Shown: in pieces, positions 1 to 7,414 of the stretch | Numbering within the stretch: position 1 is the stretch's first letter | Layout of the letters: the number at the start of each line of letters is the position of its first letter | DNA from: an uncultured Bacilli bacterium | GTDB taxonomy: Bacteria > Bacillota_I > Bacilli_A > RF39 > UBA660 | NCBI GenBank assembly: GCA_934148015.1 | Contig: CAKPCU010000013.1 | Span: 1-32,511 of the forward strand | DNA length: 32,511 bases | Reading direction: 5' to 3' | Translations under genes and position numbers: made by a program | Notes under the pieces: generated by a model | The model's input: the letters and a program-made list of their open reading frames with translations, nothing else | Databases searched by the model: none | Told to the model about the DNA's origin: nothing

Positions 1-153
1 CTGAAGGCATCTAAGTGGGAAGCCAACTTCAAGATGAATTTTCCTGTTTTTTAAAAACTAAGATCCCAGAAAGACTAACTGGTTGATAGGCTAGATGTGG
101 AAGCGTAGTGATACGTTGAGCTGACTAGTACTAATAGATCGAGAGTTTAACCC
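1..153 (+). rRNA. 23S ribosomal RNA, 3' end (partial)
   Basis: The window opens inside the last helices of 23S rRNA. The segment around 80-153 (GGTTGATAGGCTAGATGTGG, then AGTACTAATAGATCGAG) is the conserved 3' terminal region of bacterial 23S. The gene starts left of the window. The spacer to 5S is about 55 nt and holds a small AGAGAA/TTCTCT hairpin (186-201) that may be a processing stem. The exact 3' end is an estimate. Confidence 0.95.
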
Positions 154-208
154 TATTAATTTGTTGACCATATTATCATGTTTTCAGAGAATTATTTCTC
201 TAATTTAA

Positions 209-310
209 TTGGTGACGATAGCAAAGTGGATACACCTGTTCCCATCCCGAACACAGAAGTTAAGCACTTTAACGCCGACGATAGTGTAAGCGAAAATAGG
301 TAGTTGCCAA
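209..310 (+). rRNA. 5S ribosomal RNA
   Basis: About 102 nt beginning TTGGTGACGATAGC and ending GTTGCCAA, whose ends pair to form the terminal stem. The conserved 5S core CCCATCCCGAACACAGAAG is present. It follows the 23S on the same strand, as in a standard 16S-23S-5S operon, and is followed directly by a T-run and then a hairpin terminator. Confidence 0.95.
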
Positions 311-329
311 TTTTTTTTATGTAATTTAA

Positions 330-359
330 AACAACATATATAAAGTATGTTGTTTTTTT
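330..359 (+). terminator. rRNA operon terminator
   Basis: AACAACATA and TATGTTGTT form a perfect 9-bp stem with a 7-nt loop, followed by TTTTT. It lies just past 5S and would end the rRNA transcript. Confidence 0.85.
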
Positions 360-422
360 AATATGCTATACACCACTAAAATTATATAAAAATAAACAAA
401 TAATCATTTAATTATTTAAAAA

Positions 423-449
423 CAGTGTTTATTTTTTTTCTAAACACTG
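423..449 (-). terminator. Terminator of the small RHH-like gene
   Basis: Perfect 9-bp stem CAGTGTTTA/TAAACACTG with a 9-nt loop. It overlaps the stop codon of the minus-strand gene at 429-596 and is followed on the minus strand by TTTTTAAAT. Confidence 0.75.
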
Positions 450-596
450 CTCAATCATAGAAATTATTACGTTATTAAATGAAGTATTATTATCTTTAGC
501 TATTTTTTCGATTTCTTTTATTAATTTATCTTTAATGTATAGTGATTTATAGCTAGCTGGCTCCTTTTCTTTCGTTTTTTTTGGTATAAAAGCCAT
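429..596 (-). CDS. Small ribbon-helix-helix-like protein (55 aa)
   Basis: Reading from ATG at 596 gives 55 residues: a basic N-terminus (MAFIPKKTKEKE), a short predicted beta segment (YKSLYIKD), then two helices (LIKEIEKIAKDNNTSFNNVI and the C-terminal helix). The strand-helix-helix order, the small size and the polar NTSFNNV turn resemble CopG/Arc-type ribbon-helix-helix DNA-binding proteins. The start follows a ribosome site (AGGGGTGAT on the minus strand). A 21-bp near-palindrome lies about 35 bp upstream, as expected of a self-regulated RHH gene. A divergent 56-aa gene lies on the other side. No family match can be claimed without a profile search. Confidence 0.7.
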   Translation of the reverse strand: MAFIPKKTKEKEPASYKSLYIKDKLIKEIEKIAKDNNTSFNNVIISMIEQCLEKK

Positions 597-630
597 AATA
601 TCACCCCTTATATAAATTTTAATATATTAA

Positions 631-651
631 TCTCATACATGATATATGAGA
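631..651. promoter_or_regulatory. 21-bp near-palindrome between divergent small genes
   Basis: TCTCATACAT then G then ATATATGAGA: the two 10-bp arms pair with a single mismatch around a central G. It sits between the RHH-like gene (minus) and the 56-aa gene (plus), in the promoter region of both. By position and symmetry it is a candidate operator for a dimeric repressor, most simply the RHH-like protein itself. That assignment is inference. Confidence 0.55.
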
Positions 652-714
652 AATTTCTGATATTATTTTTAGTATTGGTTTATTTTATAATTTTATGTGT
701 AAAAGGAGTTTCTT

Positions 715-885
715 ATGTTATTTAATTTGAGTAAATATTATTGTAAATATGTAATTAATATTATTAATGAGAATGTTATTTTAGGAATTAAGAGTAAAAT
801 TGACTCTAAAGAGCTTGATGATAAACTTTATGAATCATATTTGAAATTAGAAGAACTTTTAAATAGTGAAATTTCAAATATGTAA
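715..885 (+). CDS. Small hypothetical protein (56 aa)
   Basis: ATG at 715 follows a good ribosome site (AAAAGGAG, 6 nt spacing), and a TATAAT box lies at 686-691. The 56-residue product begins MLFNLSKYYCKYVINIINEN and ends with an acidic helical segment (SKELDDKLYESYLKLEELLN). It has no signal peptide, no membrane segment and no recognised family. A hairpin terminator follows at 916-936, so this looks like a complete one-gene transcription unit. It is divergent from the RHH-like gene, and the two may be functionally linked. Confidence 0.65.
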   Translation: MLFNLSKYYCKYVINIINENVILGIKSKIDSKELDDKLYESYLKLEELLNSEISNM

Positions 886-915
886 ATATTATATATATAA
901 ATTTTACGTTTTTTG

Positions 916-936
916 TAACATTTTGAAAAAATGTTA
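916..936 (+). terminator. Terminator after the 56-aa gene
   Basis: TAACATTTT (916-924) and AAAATGTTA (928-936) form a perfect 9-bp stem with a 3-nt loop, followed by TTTTATATT. It separates the small gene from the tsaE promoter. Confidence 0.7.
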
Positions 937-943
937 TTTTATA

Positions 944-973
944 TTGTAATATGTCTTTTTTTTTTGCTATAAT
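944..973 (+). promoter_or_regulatory. Promoter of the tsaE operon
   Basis: TTGTAA (944-949) and TATAAT (968-973) are 18 bp apart, and TGC just before the -10 makes it an extended -10. Transcription would start near 980, giving a very short leader before tsaE. Confidence 0.65.
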
Positions 974-991
974 AAATATGGTGATATGAAT

Positions 992-1444
992 ATGGAATAT
1001 AAAACTACAACAAATTCGGAAGAAGATACTATTGTTTTAGCTCAAAATTTTGAATCTGAAAAATTTAATAATATGGTTATCTGCTTAATAGGAGAACTAG
1101 GTAGTGGCAAGACTGTTTTTACTAAAGGTTTTGCAAGTGCTCTAGGAATTGATGAAAATATTACATCTCCTACATTTAACATAATAAAAGAATATACATC
1201 TGGTGAAATGAATTTGTATCACATGGATGTATATAGATTGGAAGGAGATACTACTGATCTTGGATTAGATGAATATCTAAAAAAAGATGGTGTTATTATA
1301 ATTGAATGGGCTGATATGATTAAATCTGAACTTCCTGAAGAAAGATTAGAAATTAAATTTAAGATTGTTGGAGAAGAGAAAAGATTGCTTACAATTACTC
1401 CTTATGGTAGTAAATATGAAGATTTATGCGAGGATGTACTTTGA
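992..1444 (+). CDS. tsaE: TsaE, ATPase for tRNA t6A synthesis
   Basis: P-loop ATPase that works with TsaB and TsaD to transfer threonylcarbamoyl to A37 of ANN-decoding tRNAs. The Walker A motif GELGSGKT is at residues 34-41, followed by the family's TSPTFNIIKEY and LYHMDVYRL segments and the IIEWAD Walker-B-like motif. The 150-aa length is normal. ATG at 992 is chosen because GGTGAT lies at a proper distance from it; ATG at 986 is in frame but almost touches that site. It opens a run of overlapping genes tsaE-tsaB-rimI-tsaD, an arrangement common in Bacillota. Its stop overlaps the TTG start of tsaB, suggesting translational coupling. Confidence 0.95.
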   Translation: MEYKTTTNSEEDTIVLAQNFESEKFNNMVICLIGELGSGKTVFTKGFASALGIDENITSPTFNIIKEYTSGEMNLYHMDVYRLEGDTTDLGLDEYLKKDGVIIIEWADMIKSELPEERLEIKFKIVGEEKRLLTITPYGSKYEDLCEDVL

Positions 1445-2091
1445 AAACTTTATTTATAGATTCATCTAGAAAAAGCTTATCAGTTGCGCTTGCTAATGAA
1501 GATAAGCTTGTTTTTGTATCAAATGTTAATTCATATAGTAAGCATTCAAATTTTCTTGTGAACGAAATAAGTAAAATTTTAAATAAATTTAATTTAAAAC
1601 CAGAAGACATAGATAATTACGTTATATTAAATGGCCCAGGTAGTTTTACTGGAATTAGAGTAGGTGTTACAGTATCTAAAACACTTGCGTGGACTTTATC
1701 TAAAAAAATATATACTATAAATAATTTAGAAGCTTTAAAAGTAGGAATAAAAGATGATATTATAATATCTGTAATACCAGATAAGAATGATTTTTCATAT
1801 GTTGGTATATATGGTGATAAAACAGAAGAAAAATATTTATCCATAGATGATGATTTACTAAATATTCATAATAAAAGTATTACTATAGTTAGCATGGAAA
1901 GTAGTACATATTTAAATAACCTTATAGAGAAACTAAGTAAGTCTAATGATGTTAAGACAAAGATAATTGATGATTATAACTATATTAATGTTATTAATTA
2001 TGCCCTATCAAAGGAAAGTATCAATCCGCATTTAGTAAAACCACTATATTTAAAAAAGATTGATGCTGAAAAGAAGAAAAATGATAATTAA
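1441..2091 (+). CDS. tsaB: TsaB, t6A complex scaffold protein
   Basis: Paralogue of TsaD with the ASKHA fold but no catalytic site; it forms a heterodimer with TsaD. The N-terminus MKTLFIDSSRKSLSVAL and the segment GPGSFTGIRVGVTVSKTLAW (residues roughly 67-86) are family hallmarks. The start is TTG at 1441, preceded by GAGGATG and overlapping the tsaE stop; an in-frame ATG at 1426 would lie inside that ribosome site. At 216 aa it is of usual length for the family in Bacillota. The C-terminal half is divergent, as is typical. Its 3' end overlaps rimI by 11 bp. Confidence 0.93.
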   Translation: MKTLFIDSSRKSLSVALANEDKLVFVSNVNSYSKHSNFLVNEISKILNKFNLKPEDIDNYVILNGPGSFTGIRVGVTVSKTLAWTLSKKIYTINNLEALKVGIKDDIIISVIPDKNDFSYVGIYGDKTEEKYLSIDDDLLNIHNKSITIVSMESSTYLNNLIEKLSKSNDVKTKIIDDYNYINVINYALSKESINPHLVKPLYLKKIDAEKKKNDN

Positions 2092-2491
2092 AAATTTTGA
2101 TGCAAATGACTTAGATAGAATAAACTATTTAGGTAGTTTGTTACATGAAAACTATGTATTTGATTTAGATGTTTTTTCTAGATGTCTTGTAATGCAAATA
2201 GACAGTGTTATAATTGGGTATGTAGTTTATAGTATTATTTATGAAAGAGCAGAAATAATTGATATTATAATAGATCCTTTATACAGAAATAAAAGTTATG
2301 GATATAAATTACTTTTAAGTTGTATTGAAGATATACGCTTAAATAATTGTAAAAATATTACGTTGGAAGTTAATAGTAATAATACGGCTGCTATTTGCTT
2401 ATACAAGAAATTAGGATTTAAAATAGAAGCTGTAAGAGAAAAATATTATGGCATAAATGATGGATATTTAATGAAAAAAGATTTGAGGTGA
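2081..2491 (+). CDS. rimI: RimI-type GNAT N-acetyltransferase
   Basis: GNAT-fold acetyltransferase that, in characterised relatives, acetylates the N-terminus of ribosomal protein S18. The acetyl-CoA-binding region IIDPLYRNKSYGYKLLLSC corresponds to motif A, and the later segment VNSNNTAAICLYKKLGFK is the classic C-terminal GNAT signature. The 136-aa length is short but adequate. ATG at 2081 is preferred over an upstream TTG at 2060 inside tsaB because the protein then begins with the expected first beta strand. Placement between tsaB and tsaD is the usual one. The substrate is inferred from family and context only. Confidence 0.88.
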   Translation: MIIKNFDANDLDRINYLGSLLHENYVFDLDVFSRCLVMQIDSVIIGYVVYSIIYERAEIIDIIIDPLYRNKSYGYKLLLSCIEDIRLNNCKNITLEVNSNNTAAICLYKKLGFKIEAVREKYYGINDGYLMKKDLR

Positions 2492-2496
2492 GAAAC

Positions 2497-3528
2497 TTGA
2501 AAGATATATATATTTTTGCTATTGAAACTAGCTGCGATGAAACTAGTTGCAGTATAATAAAAAATGGTAACACTGAAATAGCAACAGTTGTTTTATCACA
2601 AATTGATATACATAAAAATTATGGTGGTGTAGTACCTGAAATAGCAAGTCGTAATCATACTGACATGATTACAGTTGTATTTGAAGAGTGTCTAAGAAAA
2701 GCTAACATGACATTTAATGATATAGATGCTATAGCAGTAACTTATGGGCCAGGACTTAATGGTTCACTTTTAGTTGGTATTGAAGCTGCTAAAGCTCTTA
2801 GTCTAGCTACTAATAAACCATTGGTACCAGTTAATCATATGAAGGGACATATATATGCAAATAAATTTGTTGGTAAATTTAAATTTCCTTTATTATGTTT
2901 AGTAGTGTCTGGTGGACATACTGAAATAGTTTATATGGATAAAGAATATTCATTTAAAAAAATAGGTAGTACATTAGATGACTCTATTGGGGAAGCTTAT
3001 GATAAGGTAGCTAGAGTAGTTGGAATACCTTATCCTGGAGGACCTTTAATGGATAAGATGGCACAAAAGGGAACTCATTCTTATGATTTGCCAACACCGA
3101 AAGATGATGATACATATGATTTTAGTTTTAGTGGAATAAAAAGTGCTGTAATTAATTTAGTTCATAATGAAAAACAAAGAGGAAACGAAATAAATAAAGA
3201 AGATTTAGCTACCTCCTTTCAAGAGACTGTTATCAATATATTAGTTAAAAAAACAGTTAGAGCTATAAAAGAATATGGAGTTAAACAATTATTAATAGCT
3301 GGAGGTGTTTCTGCTAATAGTGGTCTTAGAAGTGCTTTAGAAAAGGAATGCAAAAAGTTAAATGTTGAGCTTCTTAAACCTGAAATAAAGTATTGTACTG
3401 ATAATGCTGCTATGATTGGAGCTGCAGGATATTATGCTTATATAAGAGGGGATAGAGCTGATTTTTCACTTAATCCTAATCCAGGACTTGATTTAATAGA
3501 TAAGGAGGATTTTAATGAGAAAGAATAA
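2497..3528 (+). CDS. tsaD: TsaD, tRNA threonylcarbamoyl transferase
   Basis: Catalytic subunit of the t6A complex. It begins with the family's AIETSCDETS and has HKNYGGVVPEIASRNH near residue 40, the metal-binding HMKGH (His114 and His118), the nucleotide-binding VSGGHTEIV, and the C-terminal CTDNAAMIGAAG with the third metal ligand Asp. TTG at 2497 is the likely start because GAGGTGAG sits 6 nt upstream; GTG at 2488 is part of that ribosome site. The length of 343 aa is typical. The last 14 bp overlap the following pilin gene. Confidence 0.97.
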   Translation: MKDIYIFAIETSCDETSCSIIKNGNTEIATVVLSQIDIHKNYGGVVPEIASRNHTDMITVVFEECLRKANMTFNDIDAIAVTYGPGLNGSLLVGIEAAKALSLATNKPLVPVNHMKGHIYANKFVGKFKFPLLCLVVSGGHTEIVYMDKEYSFKKIGSTLDDSIGEAYDKVARVVGIPYPGGPLMDKMAQKGTHSYDLPTPKDDDTYDFSFSGIKSAVINLVHNEKQRGNEINKEDLATSFQETVINILVKKTVRAIKEYGVKQLLIAGGVSANSGLRSALEKECKKLNVELLKPEIKYCTDNAAMIGAAGYYAYIRGDRADFSLNPNPGLDLIDKEDFNEKE

Positions 3529-3916
3529 AGGTTTTACATTAATTGAATTACTTGCAATTATAGTTATATTGGGTTTAATTGCTTTAGCAGCTATACCTAA
3601 TATATCAAAACAGGTTAAGGAAAGTGAAAAGCAAGAACAAACAGTACTTGATAAAAAAATAGAAAATGCATCTAAATTATATGCTGCAAAGTATTATGCT
3701 GATAAGATAGTAGACTGTACTACTACTAATTGTGATATTGGATTTACTCTAAACGATTTAGAAAATGATGGATTATTAAGTTTAAATGATGATCAGTGTA
3801 CTACAAAAAAAACAGATACAGATAAAATAAAAGTGTATAGCCAAGGTGGAAAAATTAAATTTGATTATGACCAAGTTAATGATAATACAAATAATGATTG
3901 TTACAGTAAGGAATAA
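3515..3916 (+). CDS. Type IV pilin-like protein, lone
   Basis: The N-terminus MRKNKGFTLIELLAIIVILG is a class III (prepilin) signal: a basic leader, cleavage after Gly6, Phe at +1, Glu at +5, then a hydrophobic helix to about residue 30. The rest is a small extracellular domain with four cysteines (DCTTTNC, DQC, NDC) that could form disulphides. A strong ribosome site (AAGGAGGAT) lies inside the end of tsaD, so it is co-transcribed with the t6A genes. No prepilin peptidase, assembly ATPase or platform gene is visible, so those must lie elsewhere. It could be a competence-type pseudopilin or a minor pilin; which one cannot be said. Confidence 0.85.
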   Translation: MRKNKGFTLIELLAIIVILGLIALAAIPNISKQVKESEKQEQTVLDKKIENASKLYAAKYYADKIVDCTTTNCDIGFTLNDLENDGLLSLNDDQCTTKKTDTDKIKVYSQGGKIKFDYDQVNDNTNNDCYSKE

Positions 3917-3938
3917 AAACATATGCAAGATAAAAAGA

Positions 3939-3970
3939 ACGGTATAATCTTAATTTTTACCATTCTTTTT
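3939..3970. terminator. Bidirectional terminator between pilin and permease genes
   Basis: AAGAACGGTA and TACCATTCTT pair over 10 positions with one imperfect pair (a G.T wobble when read on the minus strand), with T-runs beyond. The stop codon of the minus-strand permease gene lies in the loop. Confidence 0.65.
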
Positions 3971-4750
3971 TAATGCTTTTTCTATAAATAATATTACGAA
4001 GTATAAAATGCTAGTTAGAAGTGCAAGTAGTATTATTCCTGCCATTACTAAGTTTATATTAAATACTTGGGAACCATAGTTTATTAAGTAACCTAAGCCT
4101 TGTTTAGATACTAATAATTCTCCCATTATTACACCAACAAAGGTCATTGATAGGTTAATTTTAAGTGAACTTATAATTGTATTTATATTAGCTTTAAAAA
4201 CAACATTTGTAAATATTTGAAAATTATTGGCATTAAAGCTTTTAAGAAGTTTAATGCTATTTTTATTTGTTTGTTTAAAACCAGAATAGACTGATATAAT
4301 AGTTGATATAACTGATATTAAAAGTGCCATTATTATAACGGAATTTTGATTAGCTCCAGCCCAAATAATTATTATAGGACCAAGTGATACTTTAGGCAAA
4401 CTATTAAGTATAGTTAAATATGGATCTAATACTTTTGATAAAAACGGACTAAGCCATAGTATAGCTGCAAATAATATGCCTATTATTGTACCTATTACAA
4501 AGCTAATTAATATTTCTTTTAATGTTACTAGAATATGAATAAATAATTCATTTTTAGTAGCTAGATTGATTATGGTTTGAACTATTTTAGTAGGACTTGA
4601 AAATAGAAATGTGCTTATTATCTTTTTATCTGCAAGTACTTGCCATGTTATTATAAACAGTAAAAATATTGATATTTGACAAAATAAAACTCTAATTTTT
4701 GATATTCTTAATTTTTTTAGGTAAGTCTTGTATTCATTTTTAGCTTTCAT
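3950..4750 (-). CDS. ABC transporter permease, NitT/TauT (SsuC/TauC) type
   Basis: Inner-membrane subunit of a binding-protein-dependent importer. It has about six hydrophobic segments, the first at IFLLFIITWQVLADKKI. A cytoplasmic loop resembling the EAA motif (KSFNANNFQIFTNVVF) would contact the ATPase, followed by the family's GELLVSKQGLGYLI. ATG at 4750 (266 aa) is preferred; a TTG at 4759 is in frame and nearer to GGAAGG. It overlaps the end of the ATPase gene, so the order binding protein-ATPase-permease formed one minus-strand operon before the insertion. With the ATPase split it cannot be co-transcribed normally. The substrate is unknown. Confidence 0.9.
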   Translation of the reverse strand: MKAKNEYKTYLKKLRISKIRVLFCQISIFLLFIITWQVLADKKIISTFLFSSPTKIVQTIINLATKNELFIHILVTLKEILISFVIGTIIGILFAAILWLSPFLSKVLDPYLTILNSLPKVSLGPIIIIWAGANQNSVIIMALLISVISTIISVYSGFKQTNKNSIKLLKSFNANNFQIFTNVVFKANINTIISSLKINLSMTFVGVIMGELLVSKQGLGYLINYGSQVFNINLVMAGIILLALLTSILYFVILFIEKALKKNGKN

Positions 4751-5084
4751 GATAATCAAAGTCCTTCCAAATTAAGTCATAATAGTAGTCAAATTTTTTA
4801 TTTTTTCTATTTATATTAGGTAAACCTTTATTTTCCATTTCTATTGTATAACTATTTTTAACTACAGCTGGTCTTTTACTTAATACTATAACTTTATCAG
4901 CCATAGCGATTGCTTCAGATATATCATGTGTAACCATTATTGCTGTTTTTTTCTCTTCTTTTATAATTTTATATACATCATCAGATACATTTATCCTAGT
5001 TTGATAATCTAATGCTGAAAACGGTTCATCTAAAAGAAGTATATCTGGTTTAATAGCTAGTGTCCTAATTAAGGCAACTCTTTG
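4740..5084 (-). pseudogene. 3' part of the interrupted ABC importer ATPase gene
   Basis: The open frame from 5084 downwards encodes QRVALIRTLAIKPDILLLDE, then PFSALD and, further on, MVTHDISEA. These are the Walker B motif (LLLDEP), D-loop (SALD) and H-loop (THD) of a nitrate/taurine-type ATPase. It lacks the P-loop and signature motif, which are at 12386-12808. The two parts share the codons for QRVA through the 11-bp repeat at the junctions. Joined, they give an uninterrupted protein of about 250 aa, the normal length. No substitution or frameshift is evident in either half, so the interruption looks recent or reversible. Confidence 0.93.
5074..5084. repeat. attL core: 11-bp direct repeat, left junction
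   Basis: GCAACTCTTTG, identical to 12390-12400. Left of it is ATPase coding sequence; right of it begins the element arm AATGTATTAAAGACAC. Confidence 0.92.
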
Positions 5085-5102
5085 AATGTATTAAAGACAC
5101 TT
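5082..5102 (+). repeat. Left arm of the reconstructed attP dyad
   Basis: TTGAATGTATTAAAGACAC plus TT. Its reverse complement matches the right arm at 12369-12389 at 19 of 21 positions. A further inverted copy of the outer part (AAGTGT, 5108-5113) follows at once, possibly an extra recombinase-binding site. Confidence 0.8.
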
Positions 5103-5134
5103 TTTATAAGTGTTACTGGATATTTTTTTAATTA

Positions 5135-5534
5135 TTATTTATTTTTCAAGAAGTTCATTACTAAATCAATTAGTATATCTTTTTCTTTCGGATTATACTC
5201 TGCTATAAGTAGTGTAATAGCAACAAGAGAATTATTACCATCAATGAAAGTATGGTTTTTAGTTATTAAATATAAGAAATTGGCTGCTTTTTCTTGAATG
5301 CTAGGATATAAGTCTTTACCATCTTTTGCAGTTGTCGCAAATTTTGCGACAACTGAATTATCTAGTTCTTCATTTAAAGCATTATTAATATGTTTGCCTA
5401 TTGTTTTAATATCTCTATCAAAAAGCATAGCTAATTGCTCACGATTTAGCCAAACGCTTTCATCTTTCATATTAACTTCTAATTTTACGTTTTGATTTTC
5501 AAATAATTTAATCTCGTTTTTTATTAGTTTTCAT
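5135..5534 (-). pseudogene. Decayed RhuM/Fic-family gene
   Basis: The open part (from 5470) encodes SVWLNREQLAMLFDRDIKTI and NSVVAKFATTAKDGK, typical of the N-terminal domain of RhuM-family proteins. It then jumps to YPSIQEKAANFLYLITKNHT followed by FIDGN, typical of the C-terminal Fic/Doc domain. The middle of the protein expected between these is missing, with frame kept. The Fic loop reads HTFIDGNNS instead of the usual H-x-F-x-x-(G/A)-N-K-R, so the catalytic basic residues are lost. A better start is ATG at 5534 with AAAAGGAA before it, but an A-run (about 5517) shifts the frame there; removing one A gives a continuous MKTNKNEIKLFENQ start. Two independent lesions indicate a dead gene. 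Confidence 0.75.
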
Positions 5535-5595
5535 TTCCTTTTAATTAGCATTTAAAAAAGATTATATAAAAATATAACCTTTCACTTATATTGTT

Positions 5596-7215
5596 CTACA
5601 AAACTTTTATCTTTCCCTCTAACATATTAAAATTCCACTTTATTTTAATATCTCTTACTTTAACTTCTTTATTTATTTTTCCTATATATATTTTATCTAT
5701 AAATTCTTGGATAATAATTCTATTTAATTTGCTAAATTCTTGATATTTACATAAAATCTTTTCATCGTTATCATTATTCTTTTCTTTTTCTTTATAATAT
5801 ATAATTTCATTATTAATAAATTTAATCTTTTCTTTATAATTATCTCTATCATTATTATAAATTGTAATTAAACTTTCGAATTGCTCTTTAGTAATAATAT
5901 TATTAACTTTATCTTCATAAAGATTTTGTAAGTAGTTGTTTGTTTTAGATAAGTTTAAGAGTAATTCTTTTTTTTGATTTTCTAATAATGAAAGTTTTTT
6001 TTGGGATATAGTTTTTTTCTTTTTTAATATTTCTTTTTTTAATAGTTGCCCATCATAATAACTTTTGATTTTTTTATTTATTTCACTTAAAATAATATTT
6101 TCTAATACTTCATAACGCACAGATGACTTGTTTTTGCAACAACTATCTTGATTATTAGAACAAACTAAATACTCATGCTTGCTAGAATTTTTTTTTCTCA
6201 TGTAACTATCGCATTCTAAGCAAAAGACCTTTCCAGAAAAATTATGAATTTTGCCTGTATTTTTAGTTACCTTTGTTCTTTCTTTCATAGCTTTTTGTAC
6301 TTTCATAAAAGTTTCTTCATCTATTATAGCTTCATGTGTATTTTTAATTTTTATCCATTCTTTTTTAGGTTTATTTATTATTTTATGATTTTTATAGCTA
6401 ACGGTAGTTCTTTTACCTTGGATTAAATGACCTAAATAAAGTTCATTTGATAAAATACTTTTAATAGCAGATGAATTCCATTTAATTTTATTCCTTGGTT
6501 TATTACTAATTACATTTAATTTGATTCCTTTTTTATACTTGTATAGTGAAGGTGAGGAAATAGCTTTATCATTTAAGTATTTAGCTATCCTCATGTATCC
6601 AAACCCCATTAAATATAAATTGAATATTATCTTTACAATTAAAGCAGCCTCTTTATCAATCACTAATTTATTGTTATTTTCTTTTGAAACTTCATATCCA
6701 TAAGAAGCAAAGGGTGAAATAAATTCTCCTTGTTTCATTTTAGAAAAAAAAGCACTTCTAATATTATTAGATACATCTTCTAAGTACCACTCATTAACTA
6801 ATCCATTTATTTGCCTTGACTTTTTATTTCCTAAAATTAAAGTATCAGCATTATCTACTAAGCTAATAAATCTAATATTCCATTCTTTAAATTTGTTATT
6901 TATATATCTTTCAACGATTTCCATATCCCTTGAAAATCTAGACTGACTTTTACATAATACTATATCTAATTTTCTGTTTTTACAGTCCTTAATTAATCTT
7001 TCAAACTCTGGTCTATATGTCCCAGCACCTGATAAATCTTCATCAGAATATTCATCTATAAGTATAAATTCGGGGTGTTTATTAATATACTCAATAAGCA
7101 TGTTTCTTTGGTTCTTAATTGATTCACTTACATCATTTTTATAAGCCTTATCTTTATCTTCATTAGATAATCTTAAATAAATGCCAACTCTTAACGTTCT
7201 GTTTAAATTATTCAA
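5596..7215 (-). CDS. Large serine recombinase (integrase)
   Basis: Site-specific recombinase of the large serine type that would integrate and excise this element. The N-terminal resolvase domain has the catalytic Ser in YLRLSNEDKD (Ser17 from this start), the QRNMLIEYI segment, DEDLSGAGTYRPEFERLI, and the Arg/Asp-containing SQSRFSRDMEIVERY. A recombinase domain follows (GFGYMRIAKYLND, with a second site near HEAIIDEETFMKV), then a zinc ribbon (CLEC...CSNNQDSCC) and a long coiled coil. The length of about 539 aa is normal. TTG at 7215 is favoured: its TTGAATAA overlap with the upstream ORF suggests coupling. ATG at 7227 is in frame and possible. It lies next to the decayed RhuM gene near the left attachment site. 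Confidence 0.95.
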   Translation of the reverse strand: MNNLNRTLRVGIYLRLSNEDKDKAYKNDVSESIKNQRNMLIEYINKHPEFILIDEYSDEDLSGAGTYRPEFERLIKDCKNRKLDIVLCKSQSRFSRDMEIVERYINNKFKEWNIRFISLVDNADTLILGNKKSRQINGLVNEWYLEDVSNNIRSAFFSKMKQGEFISPFASYGYEVSKENNNKLVIDKEAALIVKIIFNLYLMGFGYMRIAKYLNDKAISSPSLYKYKKGIKLNVISNKPRNKIKWNSSAIKSILSNELYLGHLIQGKRTTVSYKNHKIINKPKKEWIKIKNTHEAIIDEETFMKVQKAMKERTKVTKNTGKIHNFSGKVFCLECDSYMRKKNSSKHEYLVCSNNQDSCCKNKSSVRYEVLENIILSEINKKIKSYYDGQLLKKEILKKKKTISQKKLSLLENQKKELLLNLSKTNNYLQNLYEDKVNNIITKEQFESLITIYNNDRDNYKEKIKFINNEIIYYKEKEKNNDNDEKILCKYQEFSKLNRIIIQEFIDKIYIGKINKEVKVRDIKIKWNFNMLEGKIKVL

Positions 7216-7351
7216 TATAATTACCATCCATATCCGGGCATAAATTAAATTCTAACTTTTCTATGATATTATATATTTTTTGATTAATTATTATTTTTAA
7301 AATATCATAAGTTAAATTTTCATCATAAATTTCATCTACATTGTATTTCAA
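7208..7351 (-). CDS. Small acidic ORF overlapping the recombinase start (47 aa)
   Basis: TTG at 7351 follows AGAGGTG at good spacing. The reading frame (MKYNVDEIYDENLTYDILKI, then IINQKIYNII, ending PDMDGNYIE) stays open for 47 residues and ends at 7208, inside the recombinase gene. It is acidic and largely helical, with no membrane segment. It sits between the HTH gene and the recombinase on the same strand. By size and position it could be a directionality factor or accessory protein for the recombinase, but it matches no family I recognise. Confidence 0.55.
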   Translation of the reverse strand: MKYNVDEIYDENLTYDILKIIINQKIYNIIEKLEFNLCPDMDGNYIE

Positions 7352-7414
7352 AATAAACACCTCTAATTTAAATATATTAAATTAAAGATAAAATATTAAA
7401 GACATAGATTAACT

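Noticed and set aside
310..430. tRNA genes after the rRNA operon
   Set aside because: No T-arm GGTTCRAATCC-like or cloverleaf sequence is visible; the stretch holds only terminators.
3515..3916. ComGC competence pilin
   Set aside because: The N-terminal signal alone cannot tell pilin classes apart, and no comG genes lie nearby.
6244..6703. Short plus-strand open frames inside the recombinase gene
   Set aside because: They are antisense to strongly conserved recombinase motifs and have no start signals.
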